Source of the DNA: Candidatus Streptomyces philanthi
GTDB taxonomy: Bacteria > Actinomycetota > Actinomycetes > Streptomycetales > Streptomycetaceae
Assembly: GCA_018114805.1 (NCBI GenBank)
Contig: CP073042.1
Coordinates: 2,108,001 to 2,172,000, forward strand
DNA: 64,000 nt
Direction of reading: 5' to 3'
Shown here: piece by piece, positions 36,560 through 46,901 of the stretch
Layout: every line of letters begins with the position of its first letter
How positions within the stretch are numbered: the first letter of the stretch is position 1
Translations under genes and position numbers: made by a program
The notes under the pieces: model-generated
What the model saw: only the letters and a program-made list of their open reading frames with translations
Database searches by the model: none
What the model was told of the DNA's origin: nothing

Positions 36560-37469
36560 TCAGGCCGTGGCGTTCGCGTGGGTCGCGCGCGGCTTGGGCA
36601 GGGTGCAGCCGGGCAGAGACAGGTCGACCCTGTTGCCGGCGCCGACGCAGCGGGTGATCTGGTACGTCTGCTGCGCGTAGCCGATCCCGCGGCAGACGGT
36701 GACCTGGCCGCTCTGGTCCACCTCCCACGGGTTTGTTCATCGTGGAGCGCTGACCGGACTCGTTGATGGTGTTGTTGACGGCCACGACCTTGCCGCTGGC
36801 GGTGTCGATGACCGGCGAGCCGGAGGCCCCGCCGATGACGTTGCAGGGCGAGGTGTAGCGGACCGAGTCCTTCCAGGTGTACGGCCCCTCCCGCAACTGG
36901 TTGACGAAGCCGTCGGCGTTGCAGGTGTAGGTGCGCTTCCAGTAACCGGAGACCACCTTGATGCCGGCGCCGGAGGTGGGCCGCTCGGCGGACAGGGCCA
37001 GCGCGTTGACGTTGTAGCGCTGCTTGATCTGCGCGTACGTGGCGTTGACCTGGTACAGCGCGGCGTCCGTGTCGGTCATCGTGCCGTACGCGAGCTTGGT
37101 GGCCCGCACCGTGCCCGCGTTGCCCGCACTGGCGTTCAGCAGCGTGAAGCTCCGGCTGGACGGCTGGTCCACGAGCACCTGGCCGGCGCTCGGCATGCCG
37201 CCCTCCAGACAGTGGCCGTTGGTCAGCACCAGGGCGGGGTCCTGGTCGGTGGAGCTGGGCAACTTCACGATCGAGCCCGAGCAGTTGCTCAGCGCCACCG
37301 TGCCCTCGTACGTCACGGCCTTGACCTGGGGCGGGGTCGCGTCGGAGGCGTTCGTACCGGTTGCGGTCGCGCCCGTGTCGTGGGCCGCGGCGGACGAGGC
37401 GCCGACGCCGGCGACCAACGAGCCGCTCAGCGCCAGCGCGGAGAGCGTGCCTATGACGGTTCGGTTCAC
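36560..37469 (-). pseudogene. Secreted trypsin-like serine protease (S1), one frameshift near the C-terminus
   Basis: Exported chymotrypsin-fold protease, the better preserved of two paralogues. GTG 37469; signal peptide VIGTLSALALSGSLVAGVGA. KAVTYEGTVALSNCSGSIVK; catalytic His in LTNGHCLEGG; Asp region YGTMTDTDAALYQVNATYAQ; nucleophile Ser in IGGASGSPVIDTASGKVVAV. One extra A (aacaaaccc at about 36731) shifts the last 55 residues. Without it the chain reads MNNPWEVDQSG to YQITRCVGAGNRVDLSLPGC and stops at 36560. All catalytic residues precede the lesion. Confidence 0.87.
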
Positions 37470-37746
37470 GTGGGGGAGTCCTTCCCTCCGGATGTGCCGC
37501 GGATGTGCTGCGGTTTTGTCATGCGCATTCTGAGCGCCACGACCCCTCCGGGCAATCAAGGAACAGGAAACCCCGAAAAATGGCGGGTTCACATCAGCTT
37601 CACATGTTGACCGAAGCATGCCAGAACCCAAGACTGTCCCCGGCGCCCGCGCCGTACGCCACAGCGAGCCCCGTGCCCACCCGCACCCCGGTGGCACGGC
37701 TTTCGCACGTCGCATTTACTGGACCCACCCCCACGAGGAGACCCTC

Positions 37747-39099
37747 ATGCGACTCCGAACCAGGGGCAGGCGGACCACCGTCGTCGCCGCCCTGATGCAC
37801 TTCGCGCTCTCCGCTCCGTTGGCGGCCAACGCGACACGGACTCCGGCGCCCGCGACGCCACGCCCGCCGCGGCCGAGGCCGCGGACGTCGCCCGGCAGTA
37901 CGACGTGACCGGTCCGAAGACCGTGCAGCAGCGCACCGAGATCGCCGCCACCGGCGCGGCCATCGACGCCGTGCGCCGCGAGGGCGCCGTCACCATCACC
38001 GCGAGCCCGGCCGAGCTGAAGCAGGTGCGCGCGCTCGGATACCAGGTCAAGGCGCTGCCCGGACCGCCCGCCCGGACGGGCAGCAAGGAAGCGACGCCGC
38101 GCGACTTCCCGCCGGCCAACTCGCGCTACCACAACTACGCCGAGGCCACGGCGGAGATCAACGACCGGGTCGCGAAGAACTCGAACATCATGAGCAAGCG
38201 CGTCATCGGCAAGTCCTACCAGGGCCGGGACATCGTCGCGATCGCGATCAAGATCAGCGACAACGTCGGCACCGACGAGGCCGAGCCAGAGGTGCTGTTC
38301 ACCGCGCACCAGCACGCGCGCGAGCACCTGACCGTCGAGATGGCACTGTACCTGCTGCGCGAGTCCGGCGACAAGTACGCCAGCGACGCGCGGCTCAAGA
38401 AGCTCATCGACAGCCGACGAGATCTGGATCGTACCGGACGTGAACCCGAACGGTGGCGAGTACGACATCGCCAGCGGCTCGTACCGAAGCTGGCGCAAGA
38501 ACCGGCAGCCCAACGGCGGCGCCACCGGTACCGACGAGAACTGGAACTGGGACTTCAAGTGGGGCTGCTGCGGCGGCTCGTCCGGCAGCCCGACCTCCGA
38601 CACCTACCGCGGCCCGCGCGCCGAGTCGGCGCCCGAGGTGAAGGTCGTCGCGGACTTCGTGCGCGGCCGGGTCGTCGGCGGCAAGCAGCAGATCAAGACC
38701 GCCATCGACTTCCACACCTACAGCCAGCTCATCCTCTGGCCGTACGGCTACACCACCGCGGACACCGCCCCCGGCCTGACCCAGGACGACCGGGACGCGT
38801 TCGCCACCGTGGGCCGCAAGATGGCCGGCACCAACGGCTACACCCCCGAGCAGTCCAGCGACCTGTACGTCACCGACGGGTCGATCGACGACTGGCTGTG
38901 GGGCGACCAGAAGATCTTCGGCTACACCTTTGAGATGTACCCGGGCCCGGGCGGCGGTGGCGGCGGCTTCTACCCGCCCGACGAGGTCATCGAGCGGGAG
39001 ACCAGCCGCAACCGCGAGGCCGTGCTGCTCCTGCTGGAGAACTCCGACTGCATGTACCGCTCCATCGGCAAGGAGCAGCAGTACTGCTCTGCTAGCTGA
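37747..39099 (+). pseudogene. Secreted M14 zinc carboxypeptidase, two compensating frameshifts and a substituted substrate-binding Arg
   Basis: Paralogue of the gene at 23671. ATG 37747 with gaggag upstream; signal peptide then DVARQYDVTGPKTVQQRTEI after a shift near 37831. Zinc ligands [14 protein letters not shown] second shift near 38416 (one extra A) restores the first frame for [28 protein letters not shown] and [17 protein letters not shown]. Where the paralogue has DLNRNWDY this copy has DENWNWDF, so the conserved Arg of the substrate carboxylate site is Trp. DIVAIAIKISDN also has two extra residues from a gcgatc tandem repeat. This copy looks functionally degraded. Confidence 0.86.
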
Positions 39100-39148
39100 G
39101 TCGCTGGCGCGGTGGCGGCGGCCGTCGCCGCCTCCTGACATCGCCTGA

Positions 39149-39190
39149 CCGGCCCCGGTGTTCGGCCTCGCCGCCGAGCACCGGGGCCGG
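39149..39190. terminator. Bidirectional hairpin terminator
   Basis: Perfect 12-bp stem (ccggccccggtg at 39149-39160, complement at 39179-39190) with an 18-nt loop, between the convergent M14 carboxypeptidase and alpha/beta hydrolase genes. Confidence 0.75.
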
Positions 39191-39333
39191 TGCGCTGGCC
39201 GGGCGTGACGTCCAGGTGTGCCGTCCCGGCGTGTCGTCGTACGTCGGGGCCGGTGAGCTGTCGCACGCCAGGGCCGGTGCGCCGGCGTACGCCCGGTGGC
39301 GCGGCTCGCCGGCCCGGTACGGCGCGGGGTGGG

Positions 39334-40198
39334 TCAGCGGGTGGCGAGGCTCGCGAGGAGTTCGGCGGCGGGCCGCGGGTGGACGAGCCAGCGCAGGTGA
39401 CTGCCCGCCAGCGAGCGCACGTCGAAGGGTTGTCGGGGGTGAGCGCGTCGGCCTCGCAGATCATGCGGTCCTGTACGGCGGGCGGCACGCTGGCGTCCTC
39501 GGTCAGGCGTACGTACGTCCTGGGCACCCGGCCCCAGGTCGCCGCCCGCGCCCGGTCGGCGGAGGTGCCGGCGTCCAGGTTCTCGTCGGGCTGGAAGGTG
39601 TTCAGGAAGGTGCGGAACTCGTTGTCAGTCAGGTCGGCGGCAAACGCCCGCTCGAACGCGGCGAGCGCCGTCGGGTCGGCGGTGCGGAAGTTGGTGCGCA
39701 GCAGGCCGAGTTCGGCCGGGTCGCCGACCAACGTGCTGGCGAAGGCCATGGGGTCGACGTCCGCCATCTCCGGCTGCGTGTGTAGTAGTCGTTGACGTCC
39801 AGTTCGACGGGGCACCAGGCGGCCACGTACACCAGCCAGTCGATCAGATCCGGCCGGGCGTTGGCGACGGCGGTGGCCGTGACGCCGCCCCGGCTGTGGG
39901 AAACGAGGAGGGTAGGCCCGGTGCGCTTGGCCCGCTCCAGGACCTCGATGACGCGGGCCACGTTGTCGGCGAGCGTGACCCCCTTGATGCCGCCCGGTTC
40001 CGCCGCGAGCGCGGCGAGGTCCGGGGGCGCCTGGTAGGCGGCGGGGTAGGTCGCCTCGAAGCCGTGGCCCGGGAGGCCCAGGAGGTCGACGGCGGCCGAG
40101 CGGTGTCCGTGCAGGGCGAGTTCGGCCTGGAACGGCGCGAACGAGAACGAGTTCGCGAAGGCGCCGTGGATGAGGAGGAAGGTTGGCTGATTCTGCAT
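39334..40198 (-). pseudogene. Alpha/beta hydrolase (EstC/SalC-like), two frameshifts
   Basis: ATG 40198: MQNQPTFLLIHGAFANSFSF with the oxyanion-hole HGAF, then the nucleophile region TLLVSHSRGGVTATAVA and DWLVYVAAWCPVELDVNDYY. At about 39785 the frame shifts to MADVDPMAFASTLVGDPAEL, TYVRLTEDASVPPAVQDRMI (the Asp/His region). Another shift near 39425 leads to the end at 39334. It matches exported or cytoplasmic esterase-like proteins of about 285 residues. Substrate unknown. Confidence 0.8.
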
Positions 40199-40234
40199 GC
40201 CTCAGCCTCCATCGAAACGATCTTCGGAGTAAGG

Positions 40235-41425
40235 TCAGGGCCGGGAGCGGGCCCCCGGCGACGGGCCGGCCTCCACCGCGGCCCTGGCCGAACGGCTGGC
40301 CAGGACGGCGAAGGCGGCCCGCAGTTCGGGCGGGCCGACGACCTCAAAGTCGGCGTCGAACCGGCCGACGGCGCAGGCCAGCCCCCCGGGCCAGGACCAG
40401 GAGCCGAGGACGAGCCGGCAGCGGCCGGGGCCCCACTCCTCGACGAGCCCGTCGAGGGCGTGGCGGGCGACGTCGGCCGCGGGCAGGTCGAGGATCACCT
40501 CGCCACGGCAGGGCCAGTCGCCTGGCTTGTCGCCCGACCCGTCGGCGCCGCGAAACCGGCCCGCGACGAAGGCGGCCACGTCGCCGCCCGGGAGCGCGCG
40601 CGGGGTGAAGCGCGGGCCAGTGGGGACGCGCGGGGTGACGCGGTCCGCGCGGAAGGTGCGCCAGTCCGCGCGGTCCAGGTCCCACGCGAGCAGGTACCAG
40701 CGCCCGCCCCAGGCCACCAGGTGGTGCGGCTGCACCCGCCGCCGCATGCGGGCGGCCTCACGGGCCGGCGGTGCGGGGGCGGCCGCGCGGCTCGGTGACG
40801 GGGTGGCGGCGGCGCGGGCCGGCGGCGGGTCGTCGGCACGGTGGTCGGGGGCCGGCGGTGGATCGTCGGCGACGCTGTCGGGGTTCCGCACGGGTAGGGG
40901 CGGGGGGGCGTAGTCGAAGCGGAGTTTCTCGCGGGCGCGGACCGCGTCGGCGAGCGTCGCGAGCACGCGGCCGTCGGGCTGCGCGGCGGGGGCGCCCGGG
41001 GGCGCGACCAAGGTGACCCGGAGCGTGTCGATCCGGTGCCGCAGCCGGGCGGGCATGAGCTGGCGCACGGTGTGCAGGGCGCGGGCCGCGGCCTCGCCGA
41101 CATCGGCCCCGGGGCCGGGGTCAGAGCCGGGCGCGGCCCCGGTGCCGGCCGTGGCCGCGGTGGACTGGAGGGCCACGGCGAGCGCGACGGCCTGGTCGTC
41201 GTCGAAGAGCAACGGCGGCAGCCGGGAGCCGGCGTCGAGCCGGTAGCCGCCGTCGGGGCCCTTGGTGGCGACGATCGGGTAGCCGAGTTCGCGCAGCCGG
41301 TCCACGTCACGGCGGATCGTACGGACGTGGACGTCAAGGCGGGCGGCGAGGTCGGCGCCCGGCCAGTCCCGACGGGCCTGCAACAGGGAGAGGAGCGCGA
41401 GCAACCGCGAAGAGGTGGTGAGCAC
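40235..41425 (-). CDS. WYL-domain transcriptional regulator (DeoR-type HTH)
   Basis: 396 residues, intact, GTG 41425. N-terminal winged helix (SSRLLALLSLLQARRDWPGA, DLAARLDVHVRTIRRDVDRL), then WYL domain with HHLVAWGGRWYLLAWDLDRA, DWRTFRADRVTPRVPTG. It has an unusually long Pro/Ala/Asp-rich insertion (about residues 185-235) between HTH-linker and WYL core. It is divergent from a VOC-family gene, which such YafY-type regulators often control. Confidence 0.87.
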   Translation of the reverse strand: MLTTSSRLLALLSLLQARRDWPGADLAARLDVHVRTIRRDVDRLRELGYPIVATKGPDGGYRLDAGSRLPPLLFDDDQAVALAVALQSTAATAGTGAAPGSDPGPGADVGEAAARALHTVRQLMPARLRHRIDTLRVTLVAPPGAPAAQPDGRVLATLADAVRAREKLRFDYAPPPLPVRNPDSVADDPPPAPDHRADDPPPARAAATPSPSRAAAPAPPAREAARMRRRVQPHHLVAWGGRWYLLAWDLDRADWRTFRADRVTPRVPTGPRFTPRALPGGDVAAFVAGRFRGADGSGDKPGDWPCRGEVILDLPAADVARHALDGLVEEWGPGRCRLVLGSWSWPGGLACAVGRFDADFEVVGPPELRAAFAVLASRSARAAVEAGPSPGARSRP

Positions 41426-41597
41426 GGACCCATTCTGGCCGGGGTAGCGGACACATTCTGTCCTCTCCCCCTGCGAGAGTCGGCTCGCGTCCGGCGGCCG
41501 GGGGCGGTCGCCCGAGCGGTCACGAAGGCCCGGCCGGCCCGTGAACGCGCTGGCAGCGCCGGCGCCCCCGTGACCAGACCGAGGCGAGGAGCCCCCC

Positions 41598-42146
41598 ATG
41601 TCTCTGACGACCACTACGCACCTCAACTTCCGCGGCGAGGCCCGCGCGGCGCTCGACTTCTACCGGTCCGTCTTCGGCGGGCGCGCCACCGTCGTCACGT
41701 ACGCGGACACCGACGCGACCGAGACAGCCGACGCGACCAACCCGACCGCCACAGCCGCCGACGACGGCGCCGCCAACGCCGCCGACCCGGCCGAGGCGCG
41801 GTGGGTGATGTGGGGCGAGGTCGTCGCGGAGGACGGCTTCCGCGTCATGGCGTACGACGTGCCCTCCGGGACGCCCTGGGAGCAGGGGCGGGACTCCTTC
41901 TTCGTCTCGGTGCGCGTCGACGACACCGAGGAGATCAGCGCCCGGTGGGACGGGCTCGTCGCCGACGCAGCCGGGTCGACCGTGCTGCACCCGCTGGCGC
42001 CCGCGCCGTGGGCCGCGCTGTACGGCATGGTCCGGGACCGGTTCGGGGTGGTGTGTGTAGCTGGACGTTGTCAGCCCCCGGTGACGGACGAACGGCCCCG
42101 GCGGGCGCGCGGGTCGGCCTCCTCGCCGCGCCGGGCGGTCCGCTAG
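41598..42146 (+). CDS. VOC (glyoxalase/PhnB-like) family protein, C-terminal frameshift
   Basis: ATG 41598. LTTTTHLNFRGEARAALDFY, RSVFGGRATVVTYADTD and GYDVPSGTPWEQG-type core of the PhnB branch of the vicinal oxygen chelate fold, then APAPWAALYGMVRDRFGVV. An extra base near 42055 reads through to 42146, overlapping the permease gene. Without it the protein ends WVLDVVSPR at TGA 42082, as homologues do. An Ala/Asp/Thr-rich insert at residues 37-60 is longer than usual. Catalytic function unknown. Confidence 0.8.
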   Translation: MSLTTTTHLNFRGEARAALDFYRSVFGGRATVVTYADTDATETADATNPTATAADDGAANAADPAEARWVMWGEVVAEDGFRVMAYDVPSGTPWEQGRDSFFVSVRVDDTEEISARWDGLVADAAGSTVLHPLAPAPWAALYGMVRDRFGVVCVAGRCQPPVTDERPRRARGSASSPRRAVR

Positions 42147-43612
42147 ATCACCAGGCTCAGCAGCCCCGCCATCACGAAGCCCACCACCGACAGGACCGTC
42201 TCCAGGACCGTCCAGGACTTGAGGGTGTCGCGCTCGGAGATGCCGAAGTACTTGGCCACCATCCAGAAGCCGCCGTCGTTGACGTGCGAGGCGAAGATGG
42301 AGCCCGCCGAGATCGCCATGATCACCAGGGCCAGGTGGGCCTGCGAGTAGTCGCCGTCGGCCAGCAGCGGCGAGACGATGCCGGCCGTGGTGACGATGGC
42401 CACCGTCGCCGAGCCCTGCGCGACCCGCAGCCAGGCCAGGACGATGACCGGCAGGCCCGCGCTGTCGAAGGCGTCGGCCAGCGCCTGGGCCACGCCGCTG
42501 CCCTTGAGCACCGCGCCGAACACCCCGCCCGCGCCGACCACCAGCAGGATGTTGCCGACCGGCTTGAGGGACGCGGTGGACACGGTCTCCAGCGACTTGC
42601 GCGACCAGCCGCGCCGCAGCCCGAGCAGGTAGTACGCGAGGAGCAGCGCGATGGTCAGCGCCACGAAGGGGTACCCGAAGAACTCCACGACCGAGCGGCC
42701 CGTGCTGGGGTGGAAGGCGATGGAGGAGAACGTCGCGCAGAGGATCAGCAGCAGCGGGGTGCCGATGATGGCGAGCACGGTGCCGACGGAGACGGGCGCC
42801 TCGGCGGCAGCGGAGCCGCCCTCGCCGCCGGTCGAGCCGGCCTGCGCGCGCTGATCGGCCGCGACCGCGGCCTTGGCCTCCTCGGCGGCCTCCGCCATGT
42901 CCTGCGGGACGGGCACGAAGACGCGGTGGCCGATCCACGCGGCGTACGCCCAGGCGGCGAGCACCGCGGGTATCCGGCAGACCACGCCCATCAGGATCAC
43001 CCAGCCGAGGTCCACTTCGAGCAGGCCCGCGGCGGCCACCGGACCCGGGTGCGGCAGCAGGAAGGCGTGCGTCATGGACAGGCCGGCGAGGAGCGGCATG
43101 CAGTACAGCAGGATGGACTTGCCGCTGCGCTTGGCGGCGGCGTAGACGATCGGCGCGAGGACGAAGATGCCGACGTCGAAGAAGACCGGGATGCCGAAGA
43201 TGACGCCGGTCACGCCCATCGCCAGCATGGCCCTGCGCTCCCCGAAGAGGGTGAGCAGCCGGGCGCTGAGCGCCTCGGCGCCGCCGGAGACCTCGAGTAT
43301 CGCGCCGAGCATGGTGCCGAGCCCGATGATGATCGCGATGTGGCCGAGGATGCCGCCCATGCCGGACTCGATGAGCGAGACGGCGTCGGGCTTCTGCACG
43401 GTGCCGAAGAGTTCGGTGACCGAGAGGCCGACCGCGATGGAGACCGCGAGCAGGGCGACGAACGGCTGCAGCCGCACCTTGATGATCAGGAAGAGCAGGA
43501 GGGCGATGCCGAGGACGGCGACCGTCAGCAGGCCGGCGGTGCCGTCGATGAGCAGCAGGAGGCCACCGGTGTGCGGTGGCGTCTCGGCCGCGGGTGCGGC
43601 TGCGAACAACAT
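42143..43612 (-). CDS. GntP-family proton symporter, DsdX-like D-serine or gluconate permease
   Basis: 489 residues, about 12-14 membrane helices, intact, ATG 43612. GntP hallmarks: GLGTMLGAILEVSGGAEALS, GVIFGIPVFFDVGIFVLAPI, LPHPGPVAAAGLLEVDLGWV, VGAGGVFGAVLKGSGVAQAL, ISAGSIFASHVNDGGFWMVA. The family covers gluconate permeases and the D-serine permease DsdX, which cannot be told apart by these motifs. The neighbourhood (D-serine dehydratase-like enzyme, D-aminoacylase, RidA) favours a D-amino acid substrate, which is inference. Confidence 0.88.
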   Translation of the reverse strand: MLFAAAPAAETPPHTGGLLLLIDGTAGLLTVAVLGIALLLFLIIKVRLQPFVALLAVSIAVGLSVTELFGTVQKPDAVSLIESGMGGILGHIAIIIGLGTMLGAILEVSGGAEALSARLLTLFGERRAMLAMGVTGVIFGIPVFFDVGIFVLAPIVYAAAKRSGKSILLYCMPLLAGLSMTHAFLLPHPGPVAAAGLLEVDLGWVILMGVVCRIPAVLAAWAYAAWIGHRVFVPVPQDMAEAAEEAKAAVAADQRAQAGSTGGEGGSAAAEAPVSVGTVLAIIGTPLLLILCATFSSIAFHPSTGRSVVEFFGYPFVALTIALLLAYYLLGLRRGWSRKSLETVSTASLKPVGNILLVVGAGGVFGAVLKGSGVAQALADAFDSAGLPVIVLAWLRVAQGSATVAIVTTAGIVSPLLADGDYSQAHLALVIMAISAGSIFASHVNDGGFWMVAKYFGISERDTLKSWTVLETVLSVVGFVMAGLLSLVI

Positions 43613-44084
43613 GGGAACTCCATTGTTTCCAGGGGTCGGTGGGTGGGGCGGGCCACGGCACGCCGGACGCGGGCCGGGTGCCGGGGAGAAGGGGACGGGG
43701 AACGGGGGGGGCGCGAGGGGTGGGGCGTCACGTGCCTTGGGTGTGGAGCGGTTGGGGGGTGGCCGCGGCCGGTCCGTCGGTCCGTCCGTCGCCGCGCCGG
43801 GTGCCGGTGTCGGCGTCGGGCCCGGGTGGGCCGCGCGGGCGCCGGGGCGGGACACGGGGCCGGGCCGCCGGCCGGAGCGGGCGACGGGCACCCTGCCGTA
43901 CGGGTGGCGGCGTGCTCGGACCGCCAACTCCGTCCTTCTGCAACCCGGTTGGTGTGCCGCCGAGCCTGTGGTGCGGAGGTGCGGTGGGGCCGGTCGTCCG
44001 GGGTGGGCGGCTGGTCCCGGCCGCGGGGCCGGCGCCGCGGGCCCTCCGACGGGGGTGGGTCCGCAGGGACCGCGGCGCCAGGGA
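43613..44084. other. 472-bp G-rich gap upstream of the permease gene
   Basis: No gene is visible. The upper strand is dominated by G runs, including eight-G tracts near 43703. It probably contains the promoter and leader of the permease, but no clear operator was found. Confidence 0.4.
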
Positions 44085-44498
44085 TCAGCCGAGTACGGCG
44101 AGCGCGTCGATCTCGATGAGCAGCCCGGCCGGCAGACCGACGTAGACCGTCGTCCGCGCGGCGGGGGCCTCCGTCAGGTCGGCGAAGTACTCGTTGTAGA
44201 TCTCGTTCATCTCGGCGAAGTAGTCGACGTCGGTGAGGTAGACGCGCAGCATCATCACGTCCTCCCAGCGCGCGCCGCCCTCCTCCAGGATCGCCTTGAT
44301 GTTGGCCAGCGTCTGCAGGGTCTGCTCACGCAGGGTCGGCCCGGCGGGGGTCGGGGACTGGCCGGGGACGGCGGGCAGGAAGCCGACCTGGCCCGCGACC
44401 TGGAGGATGTTGCCCTTGCGGACGCCGTGCGAGAACTTGGCCGGCGGCGCGGTGTGGGTGGCAGACGTGATGGCCGTCTTCTGGAGCTTGTCGCTCAT
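44085..44498 (-). CDS. RidA family enamine/imine deaminase
   Basis: 137 residues, intact, ATG 44498. KFSHGVRKGNILQVAGQVGF, QTLQTLANIKAILEEGGARW, VMMLRVYLTDVDYFAEMNEI, ARTTVYVGLPAGLLIEIDAL, with the conserved Arg that binds the substrate carboxylate. RidA hydrolyses 2-aminoacrylate and related imines released by PLP dehydratases, which fits the dehydratase-like gene at 46.9 kb. Confidence 0.9.
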   Translation of the reverse strand: MSDKLQKTAITSATHTAPPAKFSHGVRKGNILQVAGQVGFLPAVPGQSPTPAGPTLREQTLQTLANIKAILEEGGARWEDVMMLRVYLTDVDYFAEMNEIYNEYFADLTEAPAARTTVYVGLPAGLLIEIDALAVLG

Positions 44499-44741
44499 GT
44501 GAGGGTTCCTCTGCTTCCGTACTTCCGGGTGGCACAACGGACGGGGGTCGCCCGGGCGGGCCGGCCGGGCTCTGGCGGTTCGGTAACGCGGCGGCGTACG
44601 AGGCAGGGACGGCGTACGGGATCGCGGCGTACGGGATGGTGGCCCGCGCCCCGGCGCACGCGCCGCGCCCGGGCGTTCCTCGCCCGTACACGCCGCGCCC
44701 GAACGCGCCGGTTCTGCGCGGGGTGGGCCCGCGGCGCGCGG

Positions 44742-45488
44742 TCACTGGTGCCGTCCCGAGTACTCGCGGGTGATGGCGTCGGCGGTGCGCCGCACCAGCG
44801 GCAGCAGGGTCAGCAACTCCTCGGCGGTGACCACGACGTTCGGCGCCGAGACCGAGCACGCGGCGACCACCCGGCCGTCGGCGCCCCGGATCGGCGCGCC
44901 GACGCAGTTGATGGACTCCTCGTGGCCACCGAGGTCGCTGGCCCAGCCCTGCTCGCGGACCTTGGCCAACTCGGCCAGGAAGGCGGCGGGCCCGGGCGTC
45001 GAACGGGAGCTGTAGAGCGGGTAGTCGAGCCGCTCGGCGATGGCGCGGCGCTCCGGCTCGGGCAGGTCGGCCAGGAGGAGCTTGGCGACGGCGGCCACGG
45101 TGATCGCGACCGGCTTGCCGATCCGCGAGTACATCCGCACCGGGTAGCGGCTCTCCACCTTGTCGATGTAGAGCACCTCGTTCTCCTCGTACACCGCCAG
45201 GTGCACGGTGTGCCCGCACTTCTCGTTGAGTTGGACCAGGTGGGCGTGGGCGATCTCGCGCACGTCCAGGTTCTCGACGGCCTCCTGGGCGAGGGCGAAC
45301 AGCCGGGCGCCGAGCCGGTAGCGCTGGTCCTGCTGCCGGTAGACCATGCCGTGCTCGTGCAGCGTGCGCAGCAGACGCAGGGCGGTGGACTTGTGGACGC
45401 CGAGCCGGTTCGCGACCTGCTCCAGGTTGGCCGGGCCCTCCGCGAGCAACGGCAGGATGCTCAGCGCTCGGTCGACGGTCTGACTCAT
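44742..45488 (-). CDS. IclR-family transcriptional regulator
   Basis: 248 residues, intact. ATG 45488 overlaps the kinase stop (ATGA). Winged HTH: TVDRALSILPLLAEGPANLE, QVANRLGVHKSTALRLLRTL. The effector domain reads VAITVAAVAKLLLADLP, ESINCVGAPIRGADGRVVAA. It probably controls this catabolic cluster through the operator at 46902-46932. Confidence 0.92.
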   Translation of the reverse strand: MSQTVDRALSILPLLAEGPANLEQVANRLGVHKSTALRLLRTLHEHGMVYRQQDQRYRLGARLFALAQEAVENLDVREIAHAHLVQLNEKCGHTVHLAVYEENEVLYIDKVESRYPVRMYSRIGKPVAITVAAVAKLLLADLPEPERRAIAERLDYPLYSSRSTPGPAAFLAELAKVREQGWASDLGGHEESINCVGAPIRGADGRVVAACSVSAPNVVVTAEELLTLLPLVRRTADAITREYSGRHQ

Positions 45489-46617
45489 CGGTTACGTACC
45501 TCCGCGTTGGATCCCCCTACGGTAGGTACCTCCGCGCCCGGCTCCGCCTCGGTCCAACCGGCGGACAGGCGCAACGCGCCCCAGGCGTCCGGGTCGAGCG
45601 CGGCGAGGCGGTCCGCCTGGGCGCGGGAGGGCGGGGTGCCGAGGTCGCCGGGGACGGTGAGGGCGGCGGCGGCCATCAGGTGCCCGTGCCGGACCCGGGC
45701 GAAGACCGGCAGGCCGCGCAGGGTGGCGGAGAGGAAGCCCGCGGCGAAGGCGTCGCCGGCGCCGACGGAGGCCACCACGTCCACGCGCAGGGCCGGGGCG
45801 TACGTGAGGGTGTCGGCCCGCGCCCCGGTGGTGTCCGCCACGGCGTTCGCGGACTCGCGGGCGTAGACCGTCACGCCCTCCGCGCCGTGCTTGACCACGA
45901 GGACCGCGGGCTCGGGCAGCGCGGCCCGGATGGCCTCGGGGCCGTTCAGACCCCAGGCCGCCTCCGCCTCGTCCTCGCCGACGAAGACCAGGTCGCAGCC
46001 GCGCGCGAAGTCGGTGAGCACCTCGGGGCCGGCCTGGCCGGCCGCGCCGCGCCCGCGCCAGAGCCCGACCCGGTAGTTGACGTCGAAGGAGAGCAGCGGG
46101 CGGCCCGCGGCCGGGGTGGTCAGCTCGTGCATGAGGGCGAGGCAGTCGGCGGACAGGACGGCGGTGATGCCCGAGAGGTGCAGCACCCGGCCGCTCCACA
46201 GCGTGGCCCGGTCGAAGGCGCCGGGCGCCATCGCGGCGGCGGCGGAGCCCGCGCGGTAGTAGAGGACCTCGGAGCCGCCGGCGGGCGCGGCGGCGCGCAC
46301 CGCGCGCTCCCCCGCCGTGCGGAAGTAGAGCCGGTGGGCCGGGTCGTGTCGCGCTGGACCGCGACGGTGTCCACGCCCGTCGCGGCGATGGCGGCCACCA
46401 GGTGGTCACCGAAGCCGTCCGCGCCGACCCGGCTCACCCAGCGCGCGGAGTGCCCGGCGCGGGCCAGGCAGCAGGCCACGTTGGACTCGGCGCCACCGAT
46501 CCCCCGGTCGAAGGTGGGGACGTCGGCGAGTCGGCCCGCCTGTCGGGGAACGAAGGTGACCATGGACTCGCCGAGGCACACGACATCGACGTCCGGGCTG
46601 CTCGGGGCTGCGGTCAC
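45485..46617 (-). pseudogene. PfkB-family sugar kinase (KDG-kinase-like), one frameshift
   Basis: GTG 46617: VDVVCLGESMVTFVPRQAG, TFDRGIGGAESNVACCLARA, the ribokinase-type N-terminal motif. At about 46345 a C is missing (ggctctac for ggcctctac), breaking PTGLYFRTAGERAV. The remaining frame has LSFDVNYRVGLW and the C-terminal signature VDVVASVGAGDAFAAGFLSA with the catalytic Asp. It is coupled to the IclR gene. It resembles 2-keto-3-deoxygluconate kinase, but the substrate in this cluster is uncertain. Confidence 0.86.
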
Positions 46618-46901
46618 GATCGCTCTCGCTCCTGTCGCGCGGTCTTCGTCGTCTCTACGGTGTCGTCTGCGCCCGCCCGGAACCCTCGGCGGGTCGGGCG
46701 GAGTTCCGTTCGCGGCCGGTCCGGCGGTGCGGCCGGCCCCTCGCGGAACCCGTACGTGTCCTGCGTGTGGTGCGTGTCCTGTCGGTGCCCGTCGCGGACC
46801 CCGCGCGCCACGGCCGAGCCGGCGGGGGGCGCCCGGGGTTTCGATAGACGGTTCGCACCGCTGATCCGGTGCTTGCCGGGATGTTAAACAGGAGTAAGCG
46901 A

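Noticed and set aside
39181..39310. Imperfect ggccggtgcg repeats after the second M14 gene
   Set aside because: Three degenerate copies with uneven spacing. Only the first belongs to a clear structure, the terminator stem.
44560..44700. Clustered gcgtacg motifs between RidA and IclR genes as a repeat array
   Set aside because: Spacing is irregular and the motif is common in this GC-rich DNA, so it is not a CRISPR-like or iteron array.
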